This document shows, piece after piece, positions 15,984-24,826 of a stretch of 64,000 nucleotides of DNA. The stretch spans positions 62,001 through 126,000 of the forward strand of contig JAJDEU010000032.1 in the NCBI GenBank assembly GCA_029259635.1, given 5' to 3'. Below the pieces are notes generated by a model that worked only from the letters and a program-made list of their open reading frames with translations, was not told where the DNA came from and did no database searches. The stretch's first letter is position 1; every line of letters starts with the position of its first letter. The translations under genes were made by a program, and so were the position numbers. Source of the DNA: Planctomycetota bacterium. Its GTDB lineage: Bacteria > Planctomycetota > UBA1135 > GCA-002686595.

Positions 15984-17224
15984 GATGGCTCCTCGCTAAA
16001 ACGTCGAAAGACCAATGCGCCATTGGCGCCGCCGAAGGCGAGGTTGGCCGATACAGCAAAATTGGATTTTGTGAGCTCGCGAGCTTTGCCCAGGACCAGG
16101 TCAGCTGGGCTGTCGGGATCGACGGGCCCAGCGCCCATAGTCGGATGAACCATTCCCGCGTCGAGACACATCACCGTCACGACGGCCTCGAGCCCACCGC
16201 ATCCGCCGAGCAAGTGACCGACGCCGCTCTTCGTCGAGGTCGCGGGCAAACGGCTCGCGCGCTCGCCGAAAACATTGACAAGCGCACGCCACTCGGCGGC
16301 GTCGTTGTGTGGAGTTCCGGTGCCGTGCAGATTGAAGAAGTCCACATCGCCGTGTTCGATTCCCGCGTCTTGAATGGCAGCGCGAATTGCCGCAGCCGCC
16401 CCGAGGCCTTCGGGGTGCGGCGCGGTCATATGAAAGGCGTCACAGGAAGAGCCGGCGCCGGCGAGCTCGGCGATGGGTGTCGCACGACGCGCACGTGCGT
16501 GCTCGAGCGTCTCAAGGACCAGAACTCCGGCCCCTTCTCCAATCGACAAGCCTTCGCGCTCGGCTCGAAAGGGTCGGCAGGCCTCTTCGTCCACCGCGCG
16601 CAGTGAGTTGAACCCCGCGTAGGTCAAGCGGCACAAGCCGTCCGCGCCACCGGCAAGAGCGACCTCAACTTCCCCCGAGCGCAATGCCTGCAAAGCGCCT
16701 TCCAAGGCCATCGTTGCCGCGGAACAAGCGGACGAGATCACCTCGATCGGTCCCGTCGAGCCGAGCGCGCGCGCAATCGCATCGGCTGGCGAGTTGTTCT
16801 GATGAGCGGCGAAAATCTGGGTTGTCGAACTCGGATCTGCGCCTTCCTCGAAGAGCGCTTCGCCCTCAAACATTCCGCCCGTGCTGCACCCGAAAAAGAC
16901 GCCCAACTCGGTAGTGCCTTCGCTGAGATCCGCGTTTCCGAACGCTTCAAAGGCCGCCGAGAGCGCGAACTGGTCCGTCCGCGTTAGCCGCTCTCTCTGT
17001 CGCCGCGAGAGATGCTCACCAAGCTCGCCGAAGTCTGCATTCACCTGCCCAGCCACGTGAGTGCGGTGTTCAGCGGAGTCGAACAATTCCAACTCGCCAA
17101 TCGCCGTCTCCCCGGTCGCCAGCCCACGCCAGAGCACATCCCGACCGCGACCGTAGGGACTCACTGCCCCCAGGCCTGTCACGACGATGCGCTGCGACGC
17201 AGCTCTTTGCTCTCTTGCGGACAT
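15980..17224 (-). CDS. Beta-ketoacyl-ACP synthase (KAS II type, active)
   Basis: 414 residues. The catalytic triad is intact: Cys167 in SSACSAAT, His300 in NLHGTGTPHND, and His337 in KSGVGHLLGG. It catalyses decarboxylative condensation of malonyl-ACP with the growing acyl-ACP. With the neighbouring triad-less homologue it probably forms a KS:CLF heterodimer that builds the polyene, comparable to ApeO:ApeC (inference from family knowledge). It follows the ACP gene by 31 bases in the same operon. It is not simply housekeeping fabF, because it is embedded with pigment-type genes. Confidence 0.9.
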   Translation of the reverse strand: MSAREQRAASQRIVVTGLGAVSPYGRGRDVLWRGLATGETAIGELELFDSAEHRTHVAGQVNADFGELGEHLSRRQRERLTRTDQFALSAAFEAFGNADLSEGTTELGVFFGCSTGGMFEGEALFEEGADPSSTTQIFAAHQNNSPADAIARALGSTGPIEVISSACSAATMALEGALQALRSGEVEVALAGGADGLCRLTYAGFNSLRAVDEEACRPFRAEREGLSIGEGAGVLVLETLEHARARRATPIAELAGAGSSCDAFHMTAPHPEGLGAAAAIRAAIQDAGIEHGDVDFFNLHGTGTPHNDAAEWRALVNVFGERASRLPATSTKSGVGHLLGGCGGLEAVVTVMCLDAGMVHPTMGAGPVDPDSPADLVLGKARELTKSNFAVSANLAFGGANGALVFRRFSEEPS

Positions 17225-17255
17225 AGCTCGAATAATCTCGCGCGCGTTTTATCGC

Positions 17256-17540
17256 TCAGCCTTCGACGGCTTGTGATTCCTCAAGTCGTGACTTCACATA
17301 GTCGCCGAGCGCGGCCACCGACGCGAAGGCTTCGCGTCCGACCGTCTTGCTCTTGATCTTCAGTCCGAATTCTTGCTCGAGCCCTAAGACCAATTCCAGC
17401 GCGTCCACCGAGTCGAGACCCAAGCCCTCGCCGAAGAGCACGTCGTCGTCGCCGATTCCCTCCGGCGTCAAGCCTTCGAGAAACAAGCGGTCGATGATGA
17501 GTTTTTTTATCCGCAGGCGGATTTCTGAATCGTCCAACAT
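17256..17540 (-). CDS. Acyl carrier protein
   Basis: 94 residues, acidic, with the phosphopantetheine attachment motif GLDSVDAL (Ser44) and the helix pattern LELVLGLEQEFGLKI. It carries the aromatic starter and growing polyene as thioesters in the cytoplasm. It sits between a halogenase-like gene (3 bases upstream) and the active ketosynthase, so it is very likely dedicated to this pathway. The apo form needs a phosphopantetheinyl transferase, for which no gene is seen in the window. Known aryl polyene clusters often have two ACPs; only one is present here. Confidence 0.92.
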   Translation of the reverse strand: MLDDSEIRLRIKKLIIDRLFLEGLTPEGIGDDDVLFGEGLGLDSVDALELVLGLEQEFGLKIKSKTVGREAFASVAALGDYVKSRLEESQAVEG

Positions 17541-17543
17541 AAA

Positions 17544-18884
17544 TTAATGAGTTCCGTCCGGAACAGGCGAGCCCATGCGGTCGGCAGTTCCCGCAGAGGT
17601 CAGAGCAGAGCCGCGCGACTGCCGCGCGCGCAATCCGACAGTAAAAAACACCCACCAGAGCAACAGTCTCGTCCGAAGCTTCGGGCGATCATAACCCGCG
17701 AGCGCGACGACCATGGCGCGTGTAATGCGCGGCCACTCCGCAGCTCCGAAGAGCATGTCCCGAAAGAACGGCTTGTAGAAGTTGGTGACGAAGCGCCGGT
17801 AAAACGCGTAGCGTCGGCGTTGCAGACCCTCAAAGCGTTTCAAGCTCCGTCGGTTCAGCTTGCGTTCCTGCTCCAGCGCTTCGGTCACCTCGCGAGCGGC
17901 CTCGAGGCCGCTCTGCAAAGCGAGTTCAACGCCGGTGGAAAAGACCGGATCGAGGAAGGAGCCCGCGTCGCCCAGCAGCAAGAATCGCTCGCCGCCGTAG
18001 GACCGTGTGCCGTACGAGAAATCGGCTTCAACTCGCGCTTCTCCGACGAGCTCCGCCGCTCCCAGAATCTCCCGCATCACCGGCGATTCCGTGGCGCAGC
18101 GCAGCAAGGTTTCCTCAGCCGACTCGCCCTTCCGGCGTGCGTCCGCGCCCTTGGGAAGGACCAAGCCGACACTCGTGCGGTTATCCGACAGTGGAATGAT
18201 CCACCACCAGCCCAGGTCCTCGCGAGTGACGATGCGAATATCGCCGCGCGTCACGCCTTGCTCTCGCGTCACGCCGTCGAACTGTGCGAAAAGCGCGACC
18301 ATCTTCAGCTCTTGATCGGGGACACGCAGTCCCATGCGTCGGCTCAAGAATCCATAGCGCCCGGAGGCGTCGAGCAAAAACCCGCACTTGACCTCGACCG
18401 CCTCGCCGTCGGCATCGACGTACTCAACCCTCACGCCGTTCTCGTCGCTCTGAAACTCCTTCGCCCGAGCTCCTTCGACCACCTGGGCGCCGCACTTCTC
18501 CGCGTTGCGCAGCAACCGCTCGTCGAACTCGGACCGCGTCACATGCCGTGCGACGGGCTCTTCGACTTCATCCGAGAACGAAAAGTCGATGCGATATCGC
18601 TTTTCCCCACACTCACTGATGAAGGAAGCCCCGTGCTTTTCCTGATAGTTGCCCGCCTCGATGACCGACTCCAAGCCAAGCTCCCGAAACAGCACATTCG
18701 ACATCGGGAGCAGCGACTCTCCCACGTGAAAGCGCGGAAATCGGTCGCGCTCAAGGATGAGAACGCTCTTTCCGGCACGCGAGAGCGCGGTGGCTGCGGC
18801 CGAGCCGGCCGGTCCGCCGCCCACGATGGCGACGTCATATTCCCAAGAGTTGTGATTCACAGGTGGCGAATGCTCAAAGAGCAT
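17544..18884 (-). CDS. Flavin-dependent halogenase-like oxidoreductase (second copy)
   Basis: 446 residues from ATG 18884. The frame is open to 19277, but the upstream part has no family features. FAD motif VGGGPAG (22-27), GESLLP (55-60), Lys83 in EKHGASF, W-x-W-x-I-P as WWWIIP (226-231), and LLGDAGSFLDP. The GESLLP/KHGASF pattern is closer to halogenases acting on phenolic or pyrrolic substrates, often carrier-bound, than to tryptophan halogenases. It is the first gene of the minus-strand operon, 3 bases before the ACP. It may halogenate the ACP-bound aryl head; a non-halogenating flavin role remains possible. Confidence 0.82.
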   Translation of the reverse strand: MLFEHSPPVNHNSWEYDVAIVGGGPAGSAAATALSRAGKSVLILERDRFPRFHVGESLLPMSNVLFRELGLESVIEAGNYQEKHGASFISECGEKRYRIDFSFSDEVEEPVARHVTRSEFDERLLRNAEKCGAQVVEGARAKEFQSDENGVRVEYVDADGEAVEVKCGFLLDASGRYGFLSRRMGLRVPDQELKMVALFAQFDGVTREQGVTRGDIRIVTREDLGWWWIIPLSDNRTSVGLVLPKGADARRKGESAEETLLRCATESPVMREILGAAELVGEARVEADFSYGTRSYGGERFLLLGDAGSFLDPVFSTGVELALQSGLEAAREVTEALEQERKLNRRSLKRFEGLQRRRYAFYRRFVTNFYKPFFRDMLFGAAEWPRITRAMVVALAGYDRPKLRTRLLLWWVFFTVGLRARQSRGSALTSAGTADRMGSPVPDGTH

Positions 18885-19322
18885 CGATACTTTGGCTATT
18901 CGTTCAGCGGCGGCGACGGATGCACGCCTGACTGATTTCTGGAGTCGGAGGTTTTTGGGACGCCCTTCGGAGGGGGGGCTCACCGCGGCTGAACCGCCCG
19001 TTGGGCGGCCCCAGAGTGTAACCGCTTTGAACGGCATGGCATCCGTGTTGTTGCCCCACGGCTGTCCGATTGAACTGACTGGCTTCCGTGTGGAATCCCC
19101 GGCGTAAGTGGCGACTCGCGCCAGTGATAGGAGTGGTTTCCAGTTCCGAGGGCCTCGCCCAGTCCAAAGGCCATTCAAACCCAGTGCTCCAACTGACTTC
19201 GAGATTCGGATTCCACACGGAACCCATGCAGTTCCGAACGCCTGACGTTCGTCAGTTGACCGGGTTAGAGGCTCCACAGGGGCGCAAAAGGGCTGCTAGG
19301 ATGTCGCCCGCCAGACAAGTTC
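18885..19322. promoter_or_regulatory. 438-bp divergent region of the pigment cluster with repeats
   Basis: This gap separates the divergent halogenase-led operon and the ligase, so it should hold both promoters; no clear -35/-10 pair was identified. It contains an inverted repeat, 19081-19098 against 19208-19225, matching at 17 of 18 positions around TTCCGTGTGGAATCC. Short direct repeats also occur: AACTGACT near 19073 and 19189, and CAGTTCCGA near 19138 and 19230. These could be operators or remnants of a small element. The open frame through it on the minus strand is judged non-coding. Confidence 0.5.
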
Positions 19323-20714
19323 ATGGATCTCCTTACCACCCCCTTCTTTGAGCGCGCTGCTCGCGAGCCCGACCGACTCGCCTGCCTCTCCGCCACGCAC
19401 TCGCAGACCGCTGGCGAGATTGCCGATCACGCCCTCCAAGCCGTCGAGCGCCTGAACGCTCTCGACTTGCCCTCGGGCTCGATCGTCGCGCTCCTCGCAC
19501 CGAACGGCCCGGCGTTTTTAAGCAGCTACGCAGCTCTGCGCATGTCGGGCTTGGTTGTGCTCCTGATCGACGCGACCACCCCGGAAGAAGAGCAGCTGAG
19601 AATCGCCGAGCGCCTCGGTGCGGCGCTGATCTGGCGCCACACGGAAGCCTGGAATGAGTCTCCCGCGGAGGTCATCGCGCTGGCCGGCGGTGGCCGAGCT
19701 CCCGAAGGAACCGCTGCGCTCAAGCTCACCTCCGGCTCGACCGGCGAGCCGGCCGGCGTGGCCGTCTCCGACCGAGCCCTCGTCGCCGACGCCACCGCCC
19801 TCGCGACCTCCATGGGTTTCCGCGGGACCGACCGCTTCCTCGTCGCGATCCCCATGTCGCACTCCTATGGGTTTTCGGTCCTGACCTCACCCGCTTACCA
19901 GCTCGGCGCAACCCTGATTCTTCCCGACGGGGCCAATAGCCTCGCCATCGCGCGCGACCTCGAGGCCACCGTCTTCCCGAGCGTCCCCAACTGGTTTAGC
20001 TCGATCACCGAAGTCGCCGGCCTCGACGAATGGCCGGCCAGCCTGCGCCTCTTGATCTCCGCCGGCGCTCCCCTCACCGCTGAAACCGCGAGCCGTTTCC
20101 GGGACCGTTTCGGCGCTTCCATTCACGCCTTCTACGGTTCCAGTGAGTGCGGTGGCATCGCTTATGACCAGCGCGGAGACGCCGCCGACCGCGGCAGTGT
20201 CGGCACGCTCATCGCGGGCGTGTCGATCGATCTCCTTGAGCCCGATGGCGACAGCGGCACGGTCAGCGTCAATTCGGAAGCCGTGGCGCTCGGCTACGTA
20301 CCGGAACCCGACGGCTCGCGATCTCGCTTGCGTGATGGCCGCTTCACAACGGAAGACCTCGCGAAGTTTGAAGGCGAAGAGCTGTTCCTCATCGGTCGCA
20401 AGAGCGAGTGGATCAACGTCAAAGGTAAGAAGGTCAACCCGCGCGAAGTCGAGTCGGTACTCATGCAACTCGACGGCGTTCGCGAAGTTGTCGTGCTCGC
20501 CCAACCCGTCGCCGGGCGAGTCGGGCAAATCGTGCGAGCCGTAATCGCGGGGTGCCCCACCAAGCACGGCTACCGAAAAATTCTCGAGTGGTGCCGTCCC
20601 CGCCTTGCGAGCCACAAGATTCCGCGCAGCGTCATCATTGTCGAGAGCATCCCGCGCAACGGCCGCGGAAAGGTGAATCGACCCGCACTGCTCGCTCTCA
20701 CCCCCGGCGATTAA
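19323..20714 (+). CDS. AMP-forming acyl/aryl-CoA (or ACP) ligase
   Basis: 463 residues, short for the ANL family. LTSGSTGEPAG (135-145) is the phosphate loop, YGSSECGG is the A5 motif, TEDLAKFEG and GRKSEWINVKGKKV cover A7-A8, and Lys450 in NGRGKVNR is the catalytic Lys of the C-terminal domain. It should activate a carboxylic acid to an acyl-adenylate and pass it to CoA or an ACP. Next to a chorismatase-containing polyene cluster, a hydroxybenzoate is the likely substrate, matching the ligases of xanthomonadin and aryl polyene pathways. It converges with a sulfatase gene and has no other co-directional partner immediately after it. Confidence 0.85.
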   Translation: MDLLTTPFFERAAREPDRLACLSATHSQTAGEIADHALQAVERLNALDLPSGSIVALLAPNGPAFLSSYAALRMSGLVVLLIDATTPEEEQLRIAERLGAALIWRHTEAWNESPAEVIALAGGGRAPEGTAALKLTSGSTGEPAGVAVSDRALVADATALATSMGFRGTDRFLVAIPMSHSYGFSVLTSPAYQLGATLILPDGANSLAIARDLEATVFPSVPNWFSSITEVAGLDEWPASLRLLISAGAPLTAETASRFRDRFGASIHAFYGSSECGGIAYDQRGDAADRGSVGTLIAGVSIDLLEPDGDSGTVSVNSEAVALGYVPEPDGSRSRLRDGRFTTEDLAKFEGEELFLIGRKSEWINVKGKKVNPREVESVLMQLDGVREVVVLAQPVAGRVGQIVRAVIAGCPTKHGYRKILEWCRPRLASHKIPRSVIIVESIPRNGRGKVNRPALLALTPGD

Positions 20715-20753
20715 CCACTCGCGTCATAAGTGGACTGACAAACTGAGCTCGAG

Positions 20754-22607
20754 TCAGTTCGTCTTCACTCGCACCGACTCGAGAAGCTTCCGGATCTCGG
20801 TACGGAGCGTCTGGTACGCCGCTCGTTCTTTTTCGTTAAGCGCGAGCACTCCCGACGCCAACAAGTCGTTCGTCTCGCGCGGATCGGTTGGCAAGTGGTA
20901 GAGCTCCGTCGGTCCTCCACTGACATGGGAGATCAGCTTGTAGCCCTCGACGTCAACGATGGCTTTGACATTTGTCGTTTGGTTCACGCGAATAGCGTTG
21001 CTGATCTGCCAAGCGAGCGTGACGGGATCCTGAATCGCGAATTGAACGTGATAGTCGACCTTAGTGCTCTGATGGTGAACGACTCCGGGAATCGTGAGAC
21101 TCCCGTTCGAGTCCGTCACGAACGGAATGGAGAGGTCGAGTTTCCCCGCGTCGGTATTCATGAACTTGAAGGGCTTCGGCGACACGGTCACGAGCCCACC
21201 GTAGGCCGGATTCGGAGAGGGATTGAATCCGCCGAGTAGAGCAAAAGCCTCCGCGTTCTTGGGAGCCCCACTCAGAGTGATCGTCGAAGAGTTATCCGTG
21301 TTATGAACGATCGCCTGCCCGATCATCGACAGCTGGGGACCGAAATCGGTGTAAGTAGACTCGACAATCGTTTGAGCGATCGGCTGCCTGCTTATCTGGG
21401 TAAAGTCGATTTGTCCTCCCAACCGGGTATTCTCGAAGAACCGTTCGGTGTAGTTAAACCGCCTTTTAGAGGGCAAAGTCGGGTCTTCGAGGTAGGGGAT
21501 CAGGCTCTGTGAATCGAGGACTCGACCAGTCGGGTAACTCCTCGTGTCGGAGAGGTCGATACCCGCGAGTTCGGCGACCGTTGCAAAAATGTCGACGACG
21601 TGTACGAGAGCGACACTCTCGGATCCTGGTGAAAGAACCGAAGGGCCTGAAACGTAGAGCGGAACGTTGACTCCGCCCTCATAGGCAAAGCCTTTCGCGT
21701 GACCCGTTGCCAAAGTTTGAAAAGGATCCGACGAAACGATTTGACCAGGAGTGCCATTGTCCGACATGAAAATGACGGTGGTGTTCGCAAGCGACGGTGC
21801 AAGCGCTCCGAGCAGTCGCCCGATTTCAGAATCGAGAGCTTCCACCATCGCCTTGAAATAGGGTCGAGGATTGGATTTGACCGAACCGACAAAGGAGAGA
21901 TCCTCGCTGTACAGCCCAACCGGCGGGGCGTGGAGTGGCGCATGCGGCGCATTGAATGCGAGGACCGAGAAGTACGGCTCATCGATGTTCGCCTGCCAAC
22001 TCAGAAAGTCGTCGACGGTGGCCGTTGTTGCGTAGACGTTGCTCTGCGTACTAACTCCGTTACTGACCTTCGCCCAATCAAAGTAGGAATCACCGACGTC
22101 GAAATTGTGGATCATGCCTTCGTGATGACCGTAGCCTTGAATCCGAACAACATCGGATCCGGTTGGAGCTCCGGAAGGATCGGACGCGCTCAAATGGTTG
22201 ATATGCCATTTCCCGAAAAAGGCGTGCTCATAACGGAAGTTCGTGGCGCTATCCAGCAGCTCCGGAATCAGGATCTCCGCCATCGGAAGGCCGTTGAAGA
22301 CCGGCTTGTCTTTAACGAGTTCGCCGATTCCTGTGCGGATTCCGAGCCTGCCCGTCTGAATGCAAGCTCTCGTCGGGGAACACATCGGCGTGCTCCACGC
22401 ATTCCGAAAGAGAACGGATTGCTTCGCGAGCGCGTCCAGATTCGGCGTCTTCGGAAGGTCTTTGCCGATCTTGTACGGCTTCAACATATCCGTCCCCAGG
22501 TCGTCCGCGAGAAGGAGCAGGATATTGGGGGGATCCGCTTCTGGAGCTTCGGGCGCACCGGCGGAGATCATCGATGCGACGATCGCGAACAAGGAAAGGT
22601 GATTCAT
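20754..22607 (-). CDS. Secreted sulfatase
   Basis: 617 residues from ATG 22607, where a signal peptide (MNHLSLFAIVASMISAGAPE) begins; the open frame runs further upstream without useful features. NILLLLADD supplies the metal Asp pair and CSPTR at 76-80 is the formylglycine signature. FGKWHINHL and IFMSDNGT follow. An insertion of about 150 residues in the last third (beta-rich, with NSSTITLSG-type sequence) separates the core from the final YKLISHVSGGPTELYHLPTDPRE segment. It resembles the sulfatase at the left edge in its opening. It splits the pigment cluster and has no evident role in it. Confidence 0.88.
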   Translation of the reverse strand: MNHLSLFAIVASMISAGAPEAPEADPPNILLLLADDLGTDMLKPYKIGKDLPKTPNLDALAKQSVLFRNAWSTPMCSPTRACIQTGRLGIRTGIGELVKDKPVFNGLPMAEILIPELLDSATNFRYEHAFFGKWHINHLSASDPSGAPTGSDVVRIQGYGHHEGMIHNFDVGDSYFDWAKVSNGVSTQSNVYATTATVDDFLSWQANIDEPYFSVLAFNAPHAPLHAPPVGLYSEDLSFVGSVKSNPRPYFKAMVEALDSEIGRLLGALAPSLANTTVIFMSDNGTPGQIVSSDPFQTLATGHAKGFAYEGGVNVPLYVSGPSVLSPGSESVALVHVVDIFATVAELAGIDLSDTRSYPTGRVLDSQSLIPYLEDPTLPSKRRFNYTERFFENTRLGGQIDFTQISRQPIAQTIVESTYTDFGPQLSMIGQAIVHNTDNSSTITLSGAPKNAEAFALLGGFNPSPNPAYGGLVTVSPKPFKFMNTDAGKLDLSIPFVTDSNGSLTIPGVVHHQSTKVDYHVQFAIQDPVTLAWQISNAIRVNQTTNVKAIVDVEGYKLISHVSGGPTELYHLPTDPRETNDLLASGVLALNEKERAAYQTLRTEIRKLLESVRVKTN

Positions 22608-23377
22608 CGAAAACGTAGCCCGAGCGGTGCTCGCTGGAACACCTGGCCGCACGAAACACTTCGACGCATACCCGATGCATGCGATTCGAAATACGAGCGC
22701 CGAAGTAAAGTCCGGCTCTTTGGTTCCGCTCTGCGAACTCGATCGCCAGCGGTCAAAAGGCACGGGGCTCTCAAGCGGACTCGACTGAAGCAAGTATACC
22801 GGAGCCTGCAATTGTGGGGCTGGTGAGATACTCCAGGTTCGCGGCAAGATGACTTTCGAATAACGATGAGCGTTTTCCGTCGAGTACTTCGGCCCTCGCG
22901 GCTGGAATCGTCAGCCTCCCTAAAACTCGTTACCGTGTAGTGAGGCGGGAACTCAACCAAGAATCATGCGCGTCGGGACCTGCCCCACTTCTTCCTGGCG
23001 GCGAGACCTCGTCCTCGAACGGGTTACGTAAGGTCGCAGCGGATTCGAGGCGCTGTCGCTTGAGAGCGGGTGGCCCAACTCTCTAGTGCAATTATCCAGC
23101 GAGTACTTTCATTGTCGTAGAATGCCGAGAGCACTCGAATTCGGAGTACACCGAGTCTCGGGACAGCCGGGGGGTCCAGCCGAACGCGGAAAGTACGGTG
23201 AAGCGACATGGCGCTGGTCTAGTGCAACTCCGCACTCGGATTTCGATGAAAGCCGAGCTATCCTGTTCGCATCAAGACGGGTTCGGCGTGGATCGGATAC
23301 CGCAGATAAGCACACGAATCATCGAGGGCAGGATTCCGGCTCTCGAGGTTCTTCGAAGGACTTGAACGGAGAAAAAT
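22608..23377. other. 770-bp stretch without a recognised gene
   Basis: This divergent gap lies between the sulfatase start and a small lipoprotein. Frames here (for example 23086-23601 on + and several on -) show no family motif, no ribosome binding site and a composition rich in Arg/Ser, as expected of chance frames in GC-rich DNA. The only clear signal is a ribosome binding site (CGGAG, 6 bases before ATG 23378). A short RNA or degraded gene cannot be excluded; nothing specific is visible. Confidence 0.6.
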
Positions 23378-23953
23378 ATGTTTCGCAAGATTGCAGCCGC
23401 CGGGCTCGCCACCGCTCTTTTTGCATTGACGTCGTGCCAGGCTGGCGCGGGCAGCGCAGAGATGGAGGGAGTGTTCAGCACCGGGTCGACTTACTACCTC
23501 AGAACCAACCTGCATGCCGATCTGTCGAGACGGCAGATGTATTCGACCAACTATCTTCAAGCCACGTTGCTTCCGATCGGAAGCGAAGTGAGCATCGATA
23601 AAGTCAATGCCAAGCGGATTCAATTCACGATGCTCGCCACGGCTCAGACCTTTACGTACTCGCGCGACAAGCACCTCCAAGAGTCCTTTGTCTCGAACCT
23701 CGAACGCTACTTCGGCACGACCGATGAGTCGGGCTCGGTGAGCTCGATGAGCGACGTCGATCAGGAAGGCATCAAAGCTGGCAAAGCGATGGTCGGAATG
23801 ACCAAGGCTGGCGTAATTCTCGCGATCGGTTATCCGCCGGATCACGCGACGCCGTCCACCGACTCTTCCTCGTGGCAGTACTGGAAGAACCGGTGGGTCA
23901 CCCGCCTGGTCCACTTCGATGACGACGGAATCGTCACGTCCGTCGAGGGCTAG
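23378..23953 (+). CDS. Small lipoprotein of unknown function
   Basis: 191 residues. The signal segment AAAGLATALFALTSC ends in a lipobox (LTSC, about residue 20), so it is probably a lipid-anchored envelope protein. The mature part has a conserved-looking central motif, LPIGSEVSIDKV, and a C-terminal stretch (GKAMVGMTKAGVILAIGYPP, then WQYWKNRW) resembling the SmpA/BamE-type fold in which GMTKAEV-like turns occur. A strong ribosome binding site precedes the ATG. It lies 123 bases upstream of the lipoprotein-MMPL-LolA block on the same strand and may or may not belong to it. Function not assigned. Confidence 0.82.
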   Translation: MFRKIAAAGLATALFALTSCQAGAGSAEMEGVFSTGSTYYLRTNLHADLSRRQMYSTNYLQATLLPIGSEVSIDKVNAKRIQFTMLATAQTFTYSRDKHLQESFVSNLERYFGTTDESGSVSSMSDVDQEGIKAGKAMVGMTKAGVILAIGYPPDHATPSTDSSSWQYWKNRWVTRLVHFDDDGIVTSVEG

Positions 23954-24076
23954 TTGACCTTGGCACGTGTCACGCGCTTCTGGAACGGCGTCCCCTCGAC
24001 TAGCTCGTCGATCGGGTATCGCACCGGTGATTCGCTGCTCCTCAAACCAAGCTCTTTTGACACGGACTGCTAAATC

Positions 24077-24826
24077 GTGAGGAATTCTTCGCGGGCGCGG
24101 GAGCTGGAGTCGGACTCCGGAGTCCGCGCCCGCTCGCATTGGATCGGAGCCGTTGTCGTGCTCGCAATGACGACCGGTTGTCGGAGCTTCGAGCCCCCCA
24201 CGACCGAGCTGGCGAAACTCCTGCCCGTAGCTTCGCCGGATGTCGCCGGATCGCTCCATCGACACAGCCTTCGCATCGCGATCGAATCCAAAGCGCTCTC
24301 TGGCGAGTTCGAAGCCGTTGCGGCGACAAGAGCTGCACCAGCTGCGGCCGGACGGCTGCAACTCTTCGGCGATCTGGGCGGCAAGCTCTTCGACATGGCG
24401 GCGCATCCGGAAAGCTTCGTTGGCTACTTCCCACACGCGGAGATCGGGGTCGCCTTCGACGCCTCCGAAGACGAGCTTCCCCGCCATCTGATCGGCTTCA
24501 TGGCCGCGAGCCTGCTCGAGGCGTCCACTCCTATCACCTTCGAGCGCGTCCGCGCAGCACGCTCGCTGGATGACGGAGGTTGGGAGCTCAACCTGCATCC
24601 GATGATGGGTGGCATCGAAGTGATTGCGCGGCTGTCCCCCACGGGCGAGTTGCTCGAACGACTCTATGAAGTTCGCGGCGTTCATTGGACGGAGTCGATC
24701 GGGAGGGAGCGCGTCTTTCGCGGCGGCGACTTCTATCTCACTCTGTCGGATGAAGTGAGCTCCGTCATCGACTCGATTCCGACTGACGCGTTCGAGCTCG
24801 AGTTACCCGAAGGCTTCCATCCGTGA
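24077..24826 (+). CDS. Outer-membrane lipoprotein of the polyene export block (DUF3261-like)
   Basis: 249 residues from GTG 24077. A hydrophobic segment ends in a lipobox-like MTTGC, followed by a mature region containing GRLQLFGDLGGKLFDM and a C-terminal beta-rich part. This resembles the lipoproteins (DUF3261 type) that accompany MMPL exporters and LolA-like proteins in aryl polyene clusters; the match is moderate. The stop overlaps the GTG of the MMPL exporter by 4 bases, so the two are translationally coupled. It probably sits in the outer membrane as part of the route for the lipid-linked pigment. Confidence 0.72.
   Translation: MRNSSRARELESDSGVRARSHWIGAVVVLAMTTGCRSFEPPTTELAKLLPVASPDVAGSLHRHSLRIAIESKALSGEFEAVAATRAAPAAAGRLQLFGDLGGKLFDMAAHPESFVGYFPHAEIGVAFDASEDELPRHLIGFMAASLLEASTPITFERVRAARSLDDGGWELNLHPMMGGIEVIARLSPTGELLERLYEVRGVHWTESIGRERVFRGGDFYLTLSDEVSSVIDSIPTDAFELELPEGFHP

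Noticed and set aside
18885..19277. N-terminal extension of the second halogenase-like protein
   Set aside because: The upstream 131 residues have no family features and the FAD fold starts right after ATG 18884; the region carries repeats and is probably promoter DNA.
23258..24685. Minus-strand 475-codon frame across two lipoprotein genes
   Set aside because: Its product is Arg/Gly/Glu-rich without a motif; the + strand holds clear lipoproteins with lipoboxes and a ribosome binding site.
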